A DNA stretch of 57,713 nucleotides from JAIYDQ01 sp034408855 (GTDB lineage: Bacteria; Planctomycetota; Planctomycetia; Pirellulales; Pirellulaceae), in contig JAWXCK010000242.1 of NCBI GenBank assembly GCA_034408855.1, positions 1-57,713 of the forward strand, in the 5' to 3' direction. Both the position numbers and the translations under genes were made by a program. Position 1 is the first letter of the stretch; each line of letters begins with the position of its first letter. The notes beneath the pieces are model-generated. The model was given only the letters and a program-made list of their open reading frames with translations, made no database searches and had not been told where the DNA came from. Below, one piece after another: positions 21,012-29,580 of this stretch.

Positions 21012-21547
21012 TTGAGTTTACCTTCAATACAATCACGCAGTTGCTGTTTTGCTCGCTGCATGAGGTTCTTTGCCCCATGTTCCGTTATTCCTAAAGTGGT
21101 AGCGATCGTTTCTCGACTCGCTTCTTCGCTAAATCTCAATTTCAATGAAAGCTTGGCTCGTTCCGAGAGTCGTTCGAAACACGTCTTCAGTGCATCCATC
21201 GCTCCGTCGCCATTGTCAAAACCAGTCCATCTCGCCCAATCCTTTTCAAAAAGTTCCGAGCTACTTGTAACCACCATTCGATTGGACCTTCGACGTGCCG
21301 TCACCAGCAAGTGATAGGCAACGCGTCTTAGGTAACCTGCGCTCGCAGCGTCGCTTACCATTTCAAATGGCTTTCGCAATACGGCCAAAAAGGTATCTTG
21401 TGTCAAATCGTCGGCCAACGCCGCATCGCAGCCAATCGCACGCAAGTATCGCCAAACGCCTACCTGGTGTTTGGCGATAAACTTGTCGGCGTCTGGCCAA
21501 TCGGGGAAAGGATAATCAGGTTTCTCTTCCACGTCGGCTTTATGCAT
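21008..21547 (-). CDS. ECF-type RNA polymerase sigma factor
   Basis: 179 residues, the usual ECF size. Region 2 spans about 28-95 (DDLTQDTFLAVLRKP, then YLRRVAYHLLVTARRR) and region 4 about 120-175 (LSERAKLSLKLRFSEEASRE, ATTLGITEHGAKNLMQRAKQQL, a helix-turn-helix that reads -35 elements). The sequence AIGCDAALADDLTQDTFL is typical of planctomycete ECF factors. The downstream gene overlaps by 4 nt and encodes a single-pass membrane protein, the usual layout for a sigma factor and its controller. The gap of 113 nt from the DUF1501 gene leaves room for its own promoter, possibly autoregulated. Confidence 0.93.
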   Translation of the reverse strand: MHKADVEEKPDYPFPDWPDADKFIAKHQVGVWRYLRAIGCDAALADDLTQDTFLAVLRKPFEMVSDAASAGYLRRVAYHLLVTARRRSNRMVVTSSSELFEKDWARWTGFDNGDGAMDALKTCFERLSERAKLSLKLRFSEEASRETIATTLGITEHGAKNLMQRAKQQLRDCIEGKLK

Positions 21548-21660
21548 TCAGAAACTAAGCGAATGCTTGTTCAAAAAAGTGCTAGGAATCATCGTAAACC
21601 GAACTCATAAACCGTTGCGGGTATGCGAATGAGTCCATCGCACTAATATATCTCAATTCT

Positions 21661-22932
21661 CTACGCAAAAAGGTCCGTGATCAGTTTTCCTCCGTTGGCA
21701 ATCTTCATCGGTCGTCCACTCTTGGATTGGAAAGTCGTTTCAAGTCGAATCCCCAACGCTTTGCAAACCGAAGCCATGACGTCTTCCGACGAGTATGGCT
21801 CGCCGACGACTTCAGTTCCGTTTTCGTTGGTGGCACCGACTGCAATGCCACCTTTCATTCCAGCTCCGCCGACGACGACGCTCCAGGCTCGTGCCCAATG
21901 GTCTCGTCCGGCTTCACCATTGATTCTTGGTGTGCGACCGAATTCACCCATCCAAATAATCGCCGTGTCTTCGAGCAGGCCTCGCTGTGCCAAGTCTTCG
22001 ACGAGGGCACTCATGCCCTTGTCGAGGGCCGGTAGTTTGGTATCAGCCAATTCGGTATGAATACCGCGATGCATATCCCATCCGCCGAGATCGACTTCGA
22101 CAAATGGCACACCCGCTTCAACCAATCGTCGAGCCAGCAAACATCCTTCGCCAAATCCTTTACCGTAACGTTCTTTGACCGCATCCGGTTCCAATTCAAC
22201 TTTAAAAGCATCCATCTGCTTGCTCGTCATTACGTCATACGTTTTGGCGAGAATCTTACGATGGTCTTCGGCGATGGAGCCGCGTTTTTGAGCGATGAAA
22301 CCATTCTCAATCAAACTGAGAGAGGCCATGCGTTCCTTCAATCGATCTTCGTCTTTCTTCGATTCTAAATTTCGGATTCTACCATTGCTCGAAACATTGA
22401 ACGGTGACCAAGCCATTCCCAAGAAACCCGGTCCTTCGCTGGCACCGCCTACCGAAACGAATGGCGGGATATCAAGGCCAGAACGTTGAGACATCAGTTC
22501 GTGGGCAACAACGGCACCGTAACTTGGATGCTCGATATTAGGGTCTGGAACATAACCGGTATGCATATAATACCGACCTCGATTATGATCAGCTTCACGC
22601 GTCGACATCGATCGGACAATCGCCATGTGATGCATCTGCTTGGCCATCAACGGCATGTGTTCGCTAATTTGGACATTGCCGCTGGTTGAAATTGCCTTGA
22701 AGGGGCCACCATTGGTTGTTCCAGGTTTCAAGTCCCAAATATCAATCGTCGCTGGCCCGCCACTCATCCATAAGAGAATTGCACTCTTATGATTCTTTTT
22801 AAGCTGATCAGCTTGTGCTCTCAGCGATTGGCCGAAAGCCAGCGAGGTCCCATACATTGCAGATGCACCTGCAATATGCGACATAAAGTGTCGTCGATCC
22901 ATCCCTTGAGGTGTTTTATAGGAGTTCCACAT
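21661..22932 (-). CDS. DUF1501 domain-containing protein (sulfatase/phosphatase-like fold), Tat-type signal
   Basis: 423 residues. The N-terminus DRRHFMSHIAGASAMYGTSLAFG fits a twin-arginine signal (RRxFM) with a short hydrophobic stretch. The body has the DUF1501 pattern: SAILLWMSGGPATIDIWDLKPG, HHMAIVRSMSTREADHNRGRYYMHTGY, a GMAWSPF segment, VDLGGWDMH and IIWMGEFGRTPRINGEAGRDHW. The family belongs to the alkaline phosphatase/sulfatase superfamily, usually lacks proven activity, and is hugely expanded in planctomycetes. It lies 12 nt after the DUF1549/DUF1553 gene, with AGAAGG about 8 nt before ATG. This DUF1553-DUF1501 pair is a standard planctomycete arrangement, thought to act together in the periplasm, perhaps on sulfated polysaccharides; the function is not established. 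Confidence 0.93.
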   Translation of the reverse strand: MWNSYKTPQGMDRRHFMSHIAGASAMYGTSLAFGQSLRAQADQLKKNHKSAILLWMSGGPATIDIWDLKPGTTNGGPFKAISTSGNVQISEHMPLMAKQMHHMAIVRSMSTREADHNRGRYYMHTGYVPDPNIEHPSYGAVVAHELMSQRSGLDIPPFVSVGGASEGPGFLGMAWSPFNVSSNGRIRNLESKKDEDRLKERMASLSLIENGFIAQKRGSIAEDHRKILAKTYDVMTSKQMDAFKVELEPDAVKERYGKGFGEGCLLARRLVEAGVPFVEVDLGGWDMHRGIHTELADTKLPALDKGMSALVEDLAQRGLLEDTAIIWMGEFGRTPRINGEAGRDHWARAWSVVVGGAGMKGGIAVGATNENGTEVVGEPYSSEDVMASVCKALGIRLETTFQSKSGRPMKIANGGKLITDLFA

Positions 22933-22944
22933 TTCAGTTGCCTT

Positions 22945-24666
22945 CTAGTGATTGATAATGAATTCGTTACTGTTAAGAATCGCCCACCACATGTCTTGTA
23001 GCATCGCTTTTGCATCGCCCTTATTCGATCGCAACAGCGCCTCTGCTACCTTCATTTCTTCGCTTTTGGCTTTCCTCGCCAAACCTGCAATAAATAGATA
23101 TTGAACTTTTTCGTTGGGACCGGATCGATCATTGGCAATCCGTTGCAACCACGATCCTGGCTCCAAGCTAATCGCTTCACGAATCAATTCGCCGTTGAAC
23201 ATCATCAGCGATTGAGGTATCGAACCGTTAAAAGTCGACGTTTCGTCGCCTTCATCAGTACCAAATGCAACGACAAATTGCTTGATCCATTCATTTCGGC
23301 GGCGCTCTTGAGCTTCAAGAGAACCCTTTCTATCGGCCTGTGTAGCAACGACCAGCGATTGATACAATTCTTCGGCTCGCATTTGTCGTGAGTAAAAATG
23401 CGTGAACTTTGGTGGTTCACCCACGGTCGGATCATCCTGCTGGTTTTCAGGCATGATCTTCGATGATAATCCATACGGCTGCGACATGACAATCCAAGTA
23501 ATCAACTGCTTGAGATCATACGAAGCTTTGCGGAAATCAGCCCCCATCTGTTCAAGCAACTCCGGGTGCGATGACGGATTGTGCGGCCCCAAATCATCGA
23601 TGGGACGAGTGAAACCATAACCCATAAAATGAGCCCACATACGATTGACAATCATCTTGTCCAAGAACTCGCTTTGAACAATCATCTTGCCCAATTCTTT
23701 TCGGCGGTTAATCTGCTCGACGTAACCGCTCTTTCCTATTTCTGTGCCATCGACGAAAACAGGATAAGCAACTTTGGTCACGCCATTTCGCAATTGAAAG
23801 TAGAGATCCGCTAACTCTGGATTTCCACCTTCACCAGCAAAGTCTTGATCGACCAACTCCGCAAAATCGACATCTTGCGTCCCGTTCTCAAACCGCCTCA
23901 ACGATCGTGTCTGTCGAAAGAAAGCGTTGAACTCCCAGAACTTCTGCTGCTTCCACTCGTTGAATGGATGATTGTGGCATTGCGTACACTGGACTTGCAG
24001 ACCTAAGAATGTTTTTGAAACGGCTGACGTTGCTTGAACGGCGTCTTCTTCGATGACTTTCATCACCAGAAAATTCGTGGCTCCATTGAAACCGGTCGTG
24101 CCCGGCTTCGTGGTGCCAGTCGCTGTGACTAAGTCATAAACCATTTCGTTGTAGGGGCGATTTCGCGCAAAGCAATCGCGCAAGTACTTCTGCATCCCGT
24201 CGCGACTTATAAGCGTCCGACGTTCCATGCCTCCGTTTCGGCCAATTAAAATGTTGGTCCAAATCGACGACCAGTTTGCGGCGTATTCTTCGGTATATGT
24301 ATCATCTTCAAGCAGCCGTTGGACCAACCGAAGCTTTCGATCTGCCGACTTGTCTTTGGCATAGTCCTGAAGCTCCGAGTAGGAAGGAATGCGACCGATT
24401 AAATCGAGATAAAGTCGTCGGCACCATTTTAAATCGTCTTCGACCGGTGATGGCTTAATGGAATAATCCTTCCACACCTGAGCGATCGACGAATTAATTT
24501 TATCGACTTGAGGAGGCAACTCGGTCGCTTTACCTGTCGCGGCATGAAGCTGGAAACTGCAAAACGAAGCAACCAGAGCCCCGGCAACGATTGCCGAACC
24601 CATCATCGCAATGGTGTATCTTTTACTTCGTTGAATTCCGGCTAAAATCATATTGTGATAACCCAT
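22945..24666 (-). CDS. DUF1549 and DUF1553 domain protein (planctomycete cytochrome-associated)
   Basis: About 573 residues. A signal peptide or anchor lies near the N-terminus (AMMGSAIVAGALVASFCSF). A DUF1549 domain follows (CRRLYLDLIGRIPSYSELQDY, EEYAANWSSIWTNILIG), with a VQCTQCHNHPF motif near residue 226 (haem-like CxxCH), and then a DUF1553 domain (NRMWAHFMGYGFTRPIDDLGPHNPSSHP, YDLKQLITWIVMSQPYGLSS, RQMRAEELYQSLV). The start is uncertain: the frame is open to a TTG at 24702, while ATGs at 24666 and 24651 both give a signal peptide, and none has a clear ribosome-binding site. It is the first gene of the DUF1553-DUF1501 pair, and its proposed partner role is inferred from that pairing. 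Confidence 0.92.
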   Translation of the reverse strand: MGYHNMILAGIQRSKRYTIAMMGSAIVAGALVASFCSFQLHAATGKATELPPQVDKINSSIAQVWKDYSIKPSPVEDDLKWCRRLYLDLIGRIPSYSELQDYAKDKSADRKLRLVQRLLEDDTYTEEYAANWSSIWTNILIGRNGGMERRTLISRDGMQKYLRDCFARNRPYNEMVYDLVTATGTTKPGTTGFNGATNFLVMKVIEEDAVQATSAVSKTFLGLQVQCTQCHNHPFNEWKQQKFWEFNAFFRQTRSLRRFENGTQDVDFAELVDQDFAGEGGNPELADLYFQLRNGVTKVAYPVFVDGTEIGKSGYVEQINRRKELGKMIVQSEFLDKMIVNRMWAHFMGYGFTRPIDDLGPHNPSSHPELLEQMGADFRKASYDLKQLITWIVMSQPYGLSSKIMPENQQDDPTVGEPPKFTHFYSRQMRAEELYQSLVVATQADRKGSLEAQERRRNEWIKQFVVAFGTDEGDETSTFNGSIPQSLMMFNGELIREAISLEPGSWLQRIANDRSGPNEKVQYLFIAGLARKAKSEEMKVAEALLRSNKGDAKAMLQDMWWAILNSNEFIINH

Positions 24667-24795
24667 ATTGTTAGAAAAATTTGCATGTAGGAATGAGTGC
24701 AAACGGAAGGATCGAAGCCAGACGTTAACTTAGTGTTAGAATTCGGGCTTTGGTACTCAATTTTACTCGTAAAACATTCGGGATGGGGAGGTTAA

Positions 24796-26211
24796 TTACT
24801 CTATAGGGGGGATGGGAAGGATCGCGTGCTTTGGAAGGTGATTATTGAACCGATTCCCAGCGTATTTTGCCCATCCGAGCGGCTTGTTGTGCCACGTAAT
24901 TATCTTCCACGCCTGGTTTAGGGGGCAGATTTTCCCCATGTTGGTTTGGAAAGCTCGACTCTCGGCAAAGCTATCGACTGGCAATGCATGGCCGAGCATA
25001 AATTGAATCGCCAGTTTTTCCGAAATATCGATAGCATCGGTGGGCTGAAACCAGCCCGAATCCAGCATCGCCAGCACATACTCCGGCTTTAATATATTTT
25101 GCCTTTCGGTAGCTAAAACGATGCGTTCTTGTTCAAAGAGTCGCTGGAGGATCTCCGCTGGTCCGTCCGCGACAAGTGCCGAAAGAAATCCCTTCGAGGA
25201 ATTTTTGATTTGCAAGTTCGAAAGCTGTCCGAGGTTCGACAAATCCACTTCAGGCTTTACCACCGATGACTTTCGTTGGTGGGGTATGTCATTACGATTC
25301 AGCCTGAGCGGCATTCTGAAGTTTGATATATCGTGCGTAGCGTCGAGTTCTTTCTTCAGTACGACTCCGGCAGCAAACGCGCCGGACGTGGCATCCCGAT
25401 GCGGCCACAATCGATAGCACCCTTCTTCGATTGGCGATGCCCACTTGGCGAGTTGCGACGACTGAATCGGTTCCCAACTATCGGGAAAGTGTTGATGAAG
25501 AAATCGTATTTGATCCTCGTTCTCTTCGACGGAAAAAGTACACGTCGAGTAGACCAAGCGACCGCCGGGCTTGAGCAATTTAACCGCCTCTAACAAAATC
25601 CGTTGTTGACGTTTGGCACTATGTTCGATCTGTTTGGTGTCAAAAGCGTTGCTGTCGCGTTTACCTCGTCCTACCATGGTCTGTCCGCTACACGGAGCAT
25701 CGACGAGCACCGCGTCAAAAAGACCAGAAAAGCGATCGGCAAGCACTTCGGGCTCTTGTTGGGCAACGGCATATCGTGGGGAGCCTGTCCGCGACAATGC
25801 GTAGCGAAGTATCGATGCTCGAGATGCGATGACTTCGTTGGCCAAAAGAAAACCATGCTCACCCAAAGATTCGACAATCCCGCTCGCCTTTCCGCCCGGC
25901 GAAGCGCAAAGATCGCAGATGGCTTCATGCGGTTGAACGTCTAAAAGAGCCAACGCAAGCAGAGATCCTGCATCTTGAATGTAGTAGTCGGCGGCCGCGA
26001 ACTGCAGCGACTGCGATGGACGAAGGCTGGAATCGACTAATAGACGCCCGCGCGGAAACCAAGGAACCGCTTCAACGGCCATCGGCAACGGTTCGATGCC
26101 AATTCGATCAGGTCGCAATCGGATGCATCGTTGGGCTGGTTTTGCCGCTGCGTCGAGAAGTGCGGCGATTTCATCGTCGGGCAATACCTCGTGTAAATCG
26201 CCTAGACTCAT
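24796..26211 (-). CDS. RsmB/RsmF (NOL1/NOP2/Sun) family rRNA m5C methyltransferase
   Basis: 471 residues. The Rossmann methyltransferase core shows the SAM loop DLCASPGGKASG, the motif IV segment VLVDAPCSGQTMVGRG and the motif VI catalytic STCTFSVEENEDQ; the two cysteines in APCSG and STCTF are the family's release and nucleophile residues. The segment YYIQDAGSLLALALLDVQ just before the core is typical. The C-terminal third (from about 300) is less conserved and would correspond to the PUA-like RNA-binding part of RsmF. The expected reaction is methylation of a cytosine in 16S rRNA (RsmF-like), but the exact position cannot be read from sequence. The ATG overlaps the stop codon of the upstream receiver-domain gene (ATGA), so both are one transcription unit. 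Confidence 0.9.
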   Translation of the reverse strand: MSLGDLHEVLPDDEIAALLDAAAKPAQRCIRLRPDRIGIEPLPMAVEAVPWFPRGRLLVDSSLRPSQSLQFAAADYYIQDAGSLLALALLDVQPHEAICDLCASPGGKASGIVESLGEHGFLLANEVIASRASILRYALSRTGSPRYAVAQQEPEVLADRFSGLFDAVLVDAPCSGQTMVGRGKRDSNAFDTKQIEHSAKRQQRILLEAVKLLKPGGRLVYSTCTFSVEENEDQIRFLHQHFPDSWEPIQSSQLAKWASPIEEGCYRLWPHRDATSGAFAAGVVLKKELDATHDISNFRMPLRLNRNDIPHQRKSSVVKPEVDLSNLGQLSNLQIKNSSKGFLSALVADGPAEILQRLFEQERIVLATERQNILKPEYVLAMLDSGWFQPTDAIDISEKLAIQFMLGHALPVDSFAESRAFQTNMGKICPLNQAWKIITWHNKPLGWAKYAGNRFNNHLPKHAILPIPPIE

Positions 26212-26579
26212 GACAAGAACTTGGCAAGCCGTTCGTGCGTCGTCGCCTGATTCAGTTGCAGTTTGCCAAATCCATATTCTGCGCCCGCCTCAACGGCTTG
26301 CGCTTGATACGAATCGTGGTTGGTAATCAGCATGACGGGGATCTTAGCTAGGTCGGGTTGCGACTTAATTTCCTTAATGACATCGAGCCCGTCGGAATAG
26401 TCGATATCCAGTTTGCGATTGACCAGCACTAAATCGATCGTCTCCTTTCGAAGCACATCCAGAGCATCGGCGATTTGATTGGCTTTGAAGACTTCGACGG
26501 CATACTGTTTCATTAGCATCTTGGAAAGCGTTGCGTGATCGGGACCACAGTTGCCTACGTCGAGAACCTGTTTGCTCAT
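26208..26579 (-). CDS. Stand-alone receiver-domain protein lacking the phosphoacceptor aspartate
   Basis: 123 residues with the CheY-like beta/alpha pattern: LDVGNCGPDH, IDLVLVNRKLD, IPVMLITNHDS and AEYGFGKLQL. In a normal receiver, strand beta3 ends with the phosphorylated Asp; here that place is Asn54 (VLVN). The acidic pair after beta1 is replaced by VGNCG. The late Lys (GFGK) and the hydroxyl residue after beta4 (LIT) persist. It is therefore best called a pseudo-receiver that would signal by binding rather than by phosphotransfer. No output domain or kinase gene is adjacent. It is co-transcribed with the rRNA methyltransferase (4-nt overlap), a pairing that could link it to translation, but this is only inference. 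Confidence 0.8.
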   Translation of the reverse strand: MSKQVLDVGNCGPDHATLSKMLMKQYAVEVFKANQIADALDVLRKETIDLVLVNRKLDIDYSDGLDVIKEIKSQPDLAKIPVMLITNHDSYQAQAVEAGAEYGFGKLQLNQATTHERLAKFLS

Positions 26580-26721
26580 GAGTCAACTCAACTTTCGTGT
26601 TACAAAATACCAGCGTTTCGCTCCATCACTGCTTATTATAAATTGAACGGAGCACTCGATCGAGGACACGCACCTCGCGATGTGACTGAATTCCTTCGAA
26701 AAAGATAGAGTAAGTCTCAAA

Positions 26722-27987
26722 ATGGTTCTCAATCGTGGAATGCTCGAAGCACGTCAGCTTGAACGACTCAATGCACTTTTAAGCCAAGTGCGACCGCAGA
26801 ACCAGTTTTACGAAGAGAAATTCGCGAATTTTCCTAGAAAAATCGAATCTCTGAAACAATGGCAATCGTTTCCGTTAACGACAAAAACCGAGCTCTCCAG
26901 CAGAGCGGACGAGAATGGGCTCGCTCCCCATCATACGTTTCCCTTGCAAGATTATCTTCGTTTTCATCGTACCAGCGGCTCGACGGGCCGTCCGTTGGTG
27001 ATTCTCGATCGCGCCGAGGATTGGAATTGGTGGATTCATTCATGGCAGTTTGTTTTGGATGCTGCCAAGATTGAAGCGGGGACGACGGTACTGATGGCGT
27101 TTTCCTTTGGTCCGTTTATCGGATTTTGGAGCGCCAACGATGCCTGCTTAGCGCGTCGCTGTCGCGTGGTCCCTGGCGGTGGCTTGTCGACAGTAGCTCG
27201 ACTTGATCTGATGCAATCGGCAGCCTGTTCCGTCTTATTTTCGACCCCTTCCTATACGCTACATTTGGCCGACGAAGCTGCCAAGCGAGGTATCGATGCG
27301 ACCAAACTTGGTATTCGAAAGATATTTGTCGCCGGTGAACCCGGAGGTTCGATACCAGCGATTCGAAAACGGATTGAGACGGCTTTCGATGCAACGCTCT
27401 TCGATCATGCAGGAGCGACCGAGGTTGGACCATGGGGAATCGGAACCCCCGATGGTCTAGCGATTCAAGTGAATGAAAATGAATTCATTGCCGAGTTCCT
27501 ACCGTGCCAATGGAGCAATCAAGGAATCGATATTGCCAGCCCATCGACAGCCGTCTCGACGGAAGTCAAGGAACTTGTTTTGACAACACTCGGTCGAGCG
27601 GGAGTACCTGCTCTTCGATATCGCACCGGTGATATCGTCAGACCGAATTTCGAGCATGATGAAGCCAACGGATTCGTGCGGCTCGAAGGCGGAGTCCTTG
27701 GTCGAACGGATCAAATGATGACGATTCGCGCCGTCAATGTATTCCCGAGCAGCATTGACACAATTCTCCACGCGATTCCGGAGATTGGCGAGTTTCGATT
27801 GATCGCCAGTCGCGAAGGAGCCATGGATCAACTGACAATCGAAGTCGAAGACTCGCTTCACGATCCGGTGCGAATTGCGGATTTGCTCAATCGAAGACTC
27901 GGACTGCGCGTGGAAGTCGTCGAGGTTGAACAAGGAAGCTTGCCGCGTTCGATCGACAAAGCCAAACGATTCATCGATACCAGATGA
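26722..27987 (+). CDS. Adenylate-forming enzyme of the PaaK/CapK (phenylacetate-CoA ligase-like) family
   Basis: 421 residues, the normal length. Motifs of the AMP-binding superfamily are visible: TSGSTGRP at 84-91 (phosphate-binding loop), DHAGATEVGPWG (acyl/adenylate pocket), LRYRTGDIV (ribose-binding Asp) and the C-terminal GRTDQMMTIRAVNVFPSSID hinge. The enzyme would activate a carboxylate with ATP and possibly pass it to CoA. PaaK-like members in polysaccharide loci (CapK type) are common, and the neighbours here (O-antigen ligase-like, methyltransferase, glycosyltransferase) favour an envelope role over phenylacetate catabolism, since no other paa gene is present. Its last 130 nt overlap the 3' end of the opposing O-antigen ligase gene. 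Confidence 0.87.
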   Translation: MVLNRGMLEARQLERLNALLSQVRPQNQFYEEKFANFPRKIESLKQWQSFPLTTKTELSSRADENGLAPHHTFPLQDYLRFHRTSGSTGRPLVILDRAEDWNWWIHSWQFVLDAAKIEAGTTVLMAFSFGPFIGFWSANDACLARRCRVVPGGGLSTVARLDLMQSAACSVLFSTPSYTLHLADEAAKRGIDATKLGIRKIFVAGEPGGSIPAIRKRIETAFDATLFDHAGATEVGPWGIGTPDGLAIQVNENEFIAEFLPCQWSNQGIDIASPSTAVSTEVKELVLTTLGRAGVPALRYRTGDIVRPNFEHDEANGFVRLEGGVLGRTDQMMTIRAVNVFPSSIDTILHAIPEIGEFRLIASREGAMDQLTIEVEDSLHDPVRIADLLNRRLGLRVEVVEVEQGSLPRSIDKAKRFIDTR

Positions 27988-29300
27988 TTGCCTGTCACAT
28001 TGCGGATACAGCCTAGAAAAAAGAACAAGTACGCGCCGATCATCGGCACGATGAGCAAGTCATGGAACATTCCATTGGCAAGGTATGCCGCCATGAACCC
28101 CAAGAAGACGAGCCCTGATTGCCGGTATTCGAGCGCCAGTTGCTTGGCTTGCCATAGTTGCCACGCCAACCATGTCGAGCACGAAATCAATACCATAAAG
28201 GGCAACAGGCCAATGAGGCCATTCTCGACCAGCAACGCGAGAAAGACATTGTGCTGGACATACGATTTGGCTTTAGTGAGTGGTAAGTCGATATTTCTTT
28301 CGCCGAGATAATTCTTCACATTCGGCAGGTATTGCCCTGTTCCGCACCCCAGCATCGGGCGATCAAGAAACATTTTCCAGGCAAATACAGCCAAGATCGG
28401 GCGAAGATGTGCGGACTGTTTCATGTCGGCAACGCTCACGTTTTTGTCGCGCTTGAATCCGACGAAACTCTCGGATTTCACTGCGACCAAGATTCCACCA
28501 CCGAAGACGACTGCGATCACAAATGGAATGCGCAATCGCTTAGGTGTCGCAACCCAAGCAATCCCCACGAGTGCTGCTGCACCACCGATCCAAACACATC
28601 GCGTCATGGTGCAATAAATTCCAATCAAGTAGACCGGAATCGTCGAGACCACGGCAACGCGACCAAGTTTCCCCGCGTTTTCAAGAAACATCAAGGCACA
28701 GCACATTCCCAATGTCAACAGCACACCATTGCCGGTCGGATTGAGCAACGGGCCTCGACCTCGACCTAAAAATTCGAAATAGCTCGGATCGACGATGTAC
28801 CGAGGGAGCACGGCCCATTCGAATCCAAATTTTTCAGCGATGGCGGTCAGCGAAAGATAGATCCCAAGGCCGGCGAAAACACCGAACATCCACCGCACAT
28901 GAACCGGGGTCAACTGAACGCGACTTCCCAACCAATAAAGGCAAATCGGTAGCAAAAAAAAGAAGATCAATTTGCCGATCGAACTTGACGTATCTGTCCG
29001 CCAATCATTCATGAATGTACTGAGGATCATCGAGGCCGCAAAGCAGACCAAGATCGAATCAAGCCAATGCCAAGCGGTGCGTTCTTCAAGCCCATACCAT
29101 CGGTACGCTGCATAAACGATCAGGCACACACTGAGTAGCGCGCGGTCCAAAGTGAGGATCGAAACGTGGGCAAAGGGATGTCCAAAAACTGTCCCTGCGA
29201 TCAATATTGCCAAGATACAGCCCCAAAGTCCAGCAACCCGAAGAAAGACGGCTCCCCAGACAAGGAAAGCCGCCGCGCTCGTGAGCAGTATCATGTCCAT
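27858..29300 (-). CDS. O-antigen ligase / polymerase-like (Wzy_C family) membrane protein
   Basis: 480 residues with about ten to twelve hydrophobic segments across residues 1-430. A large extracytoplasmic loop (about 285-350) holds RPILAVFAWKMFLDRPMLGCGTGQY and YVQHNVFLALLVENGLIG, the hallmark of the O-antigen ligase/WaaL family (Wzy_C, PF04932). Such proteins transfer or polymerise glycan chains on the periplasmic face using undecaprenyl-linked donors. The last about 42 residues are hydrophilic and Ser/Thr/Arg-rich, and are encoded antisense to the end of the adenylate-forming gene, so they are probably not part of the fold. The 280-nt gap before it (29301-29580) carries no gene I can support. 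Confidence 0.85.
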   Translation of the reverse strand: MDMILLTSAAAFLVWGAVFLRVAGLWGCILAILIAGTVFGHPFAHVSILTLDRALLSVCLIVYAAYRWYGLEERTAWHWLDSILVCFAASMILSTFMNDWRTDTSSSIGKLIFFFLLPICLYWLGSRVQLTPVHVRWMFGVFAGLGIYLSLTAIAEKFGFEWAVLPRYIVDPSYFEFLGRGRGPLLNPTGNGVLLTLGMCCALMFLENAGKLGRVAVVSTIPVYLIGIYCTMTRCVWIGGAAALVGIAWVATPKRLRIPFVIAVVFGGGILVAVKSESFVGFKRDKNVSVADMKQSAHLRPILAVFAWKMFLDRPMLGCGTGQYLPNVKNYLGERNIDLPLTKAKSYVQHNVFLALLVENGLIGLLPFMVLISCSTWLAWQLWQAKQLALEYRQSGLVFLGFMAAYLANGMFHDLLIVPMIGAYLFFFLGCIRNVTGNHLVSMNRLALSIERGKLPCSTSTTSTRSPSLRLSKSAIRTGS

Positions 29301-29580
29301 GGGAATCAGACGTGCCGTTCGATGCGGTCACTCAACTTGTGCTAAGGATATCGGTCATGCCGACTGTAGGCCTTTGGTCGCTAACCAAGGTCGCGGGGTG
29401 CGGCGAATCGCTTGAAAAACAATAGATCGAAACTTGTTGATGCGCGATGAAATAGCCCCAAAAACGGCGGAGGAAAAATCGAATCACGACGAATGTTTTG
29501 GATGCACCGAGAATGGCGTCCAAAAAGCGACGCTAGCAAGTTCGGCTCACGAGTTAGTACCGTCGAACATTTGGTTTGCT

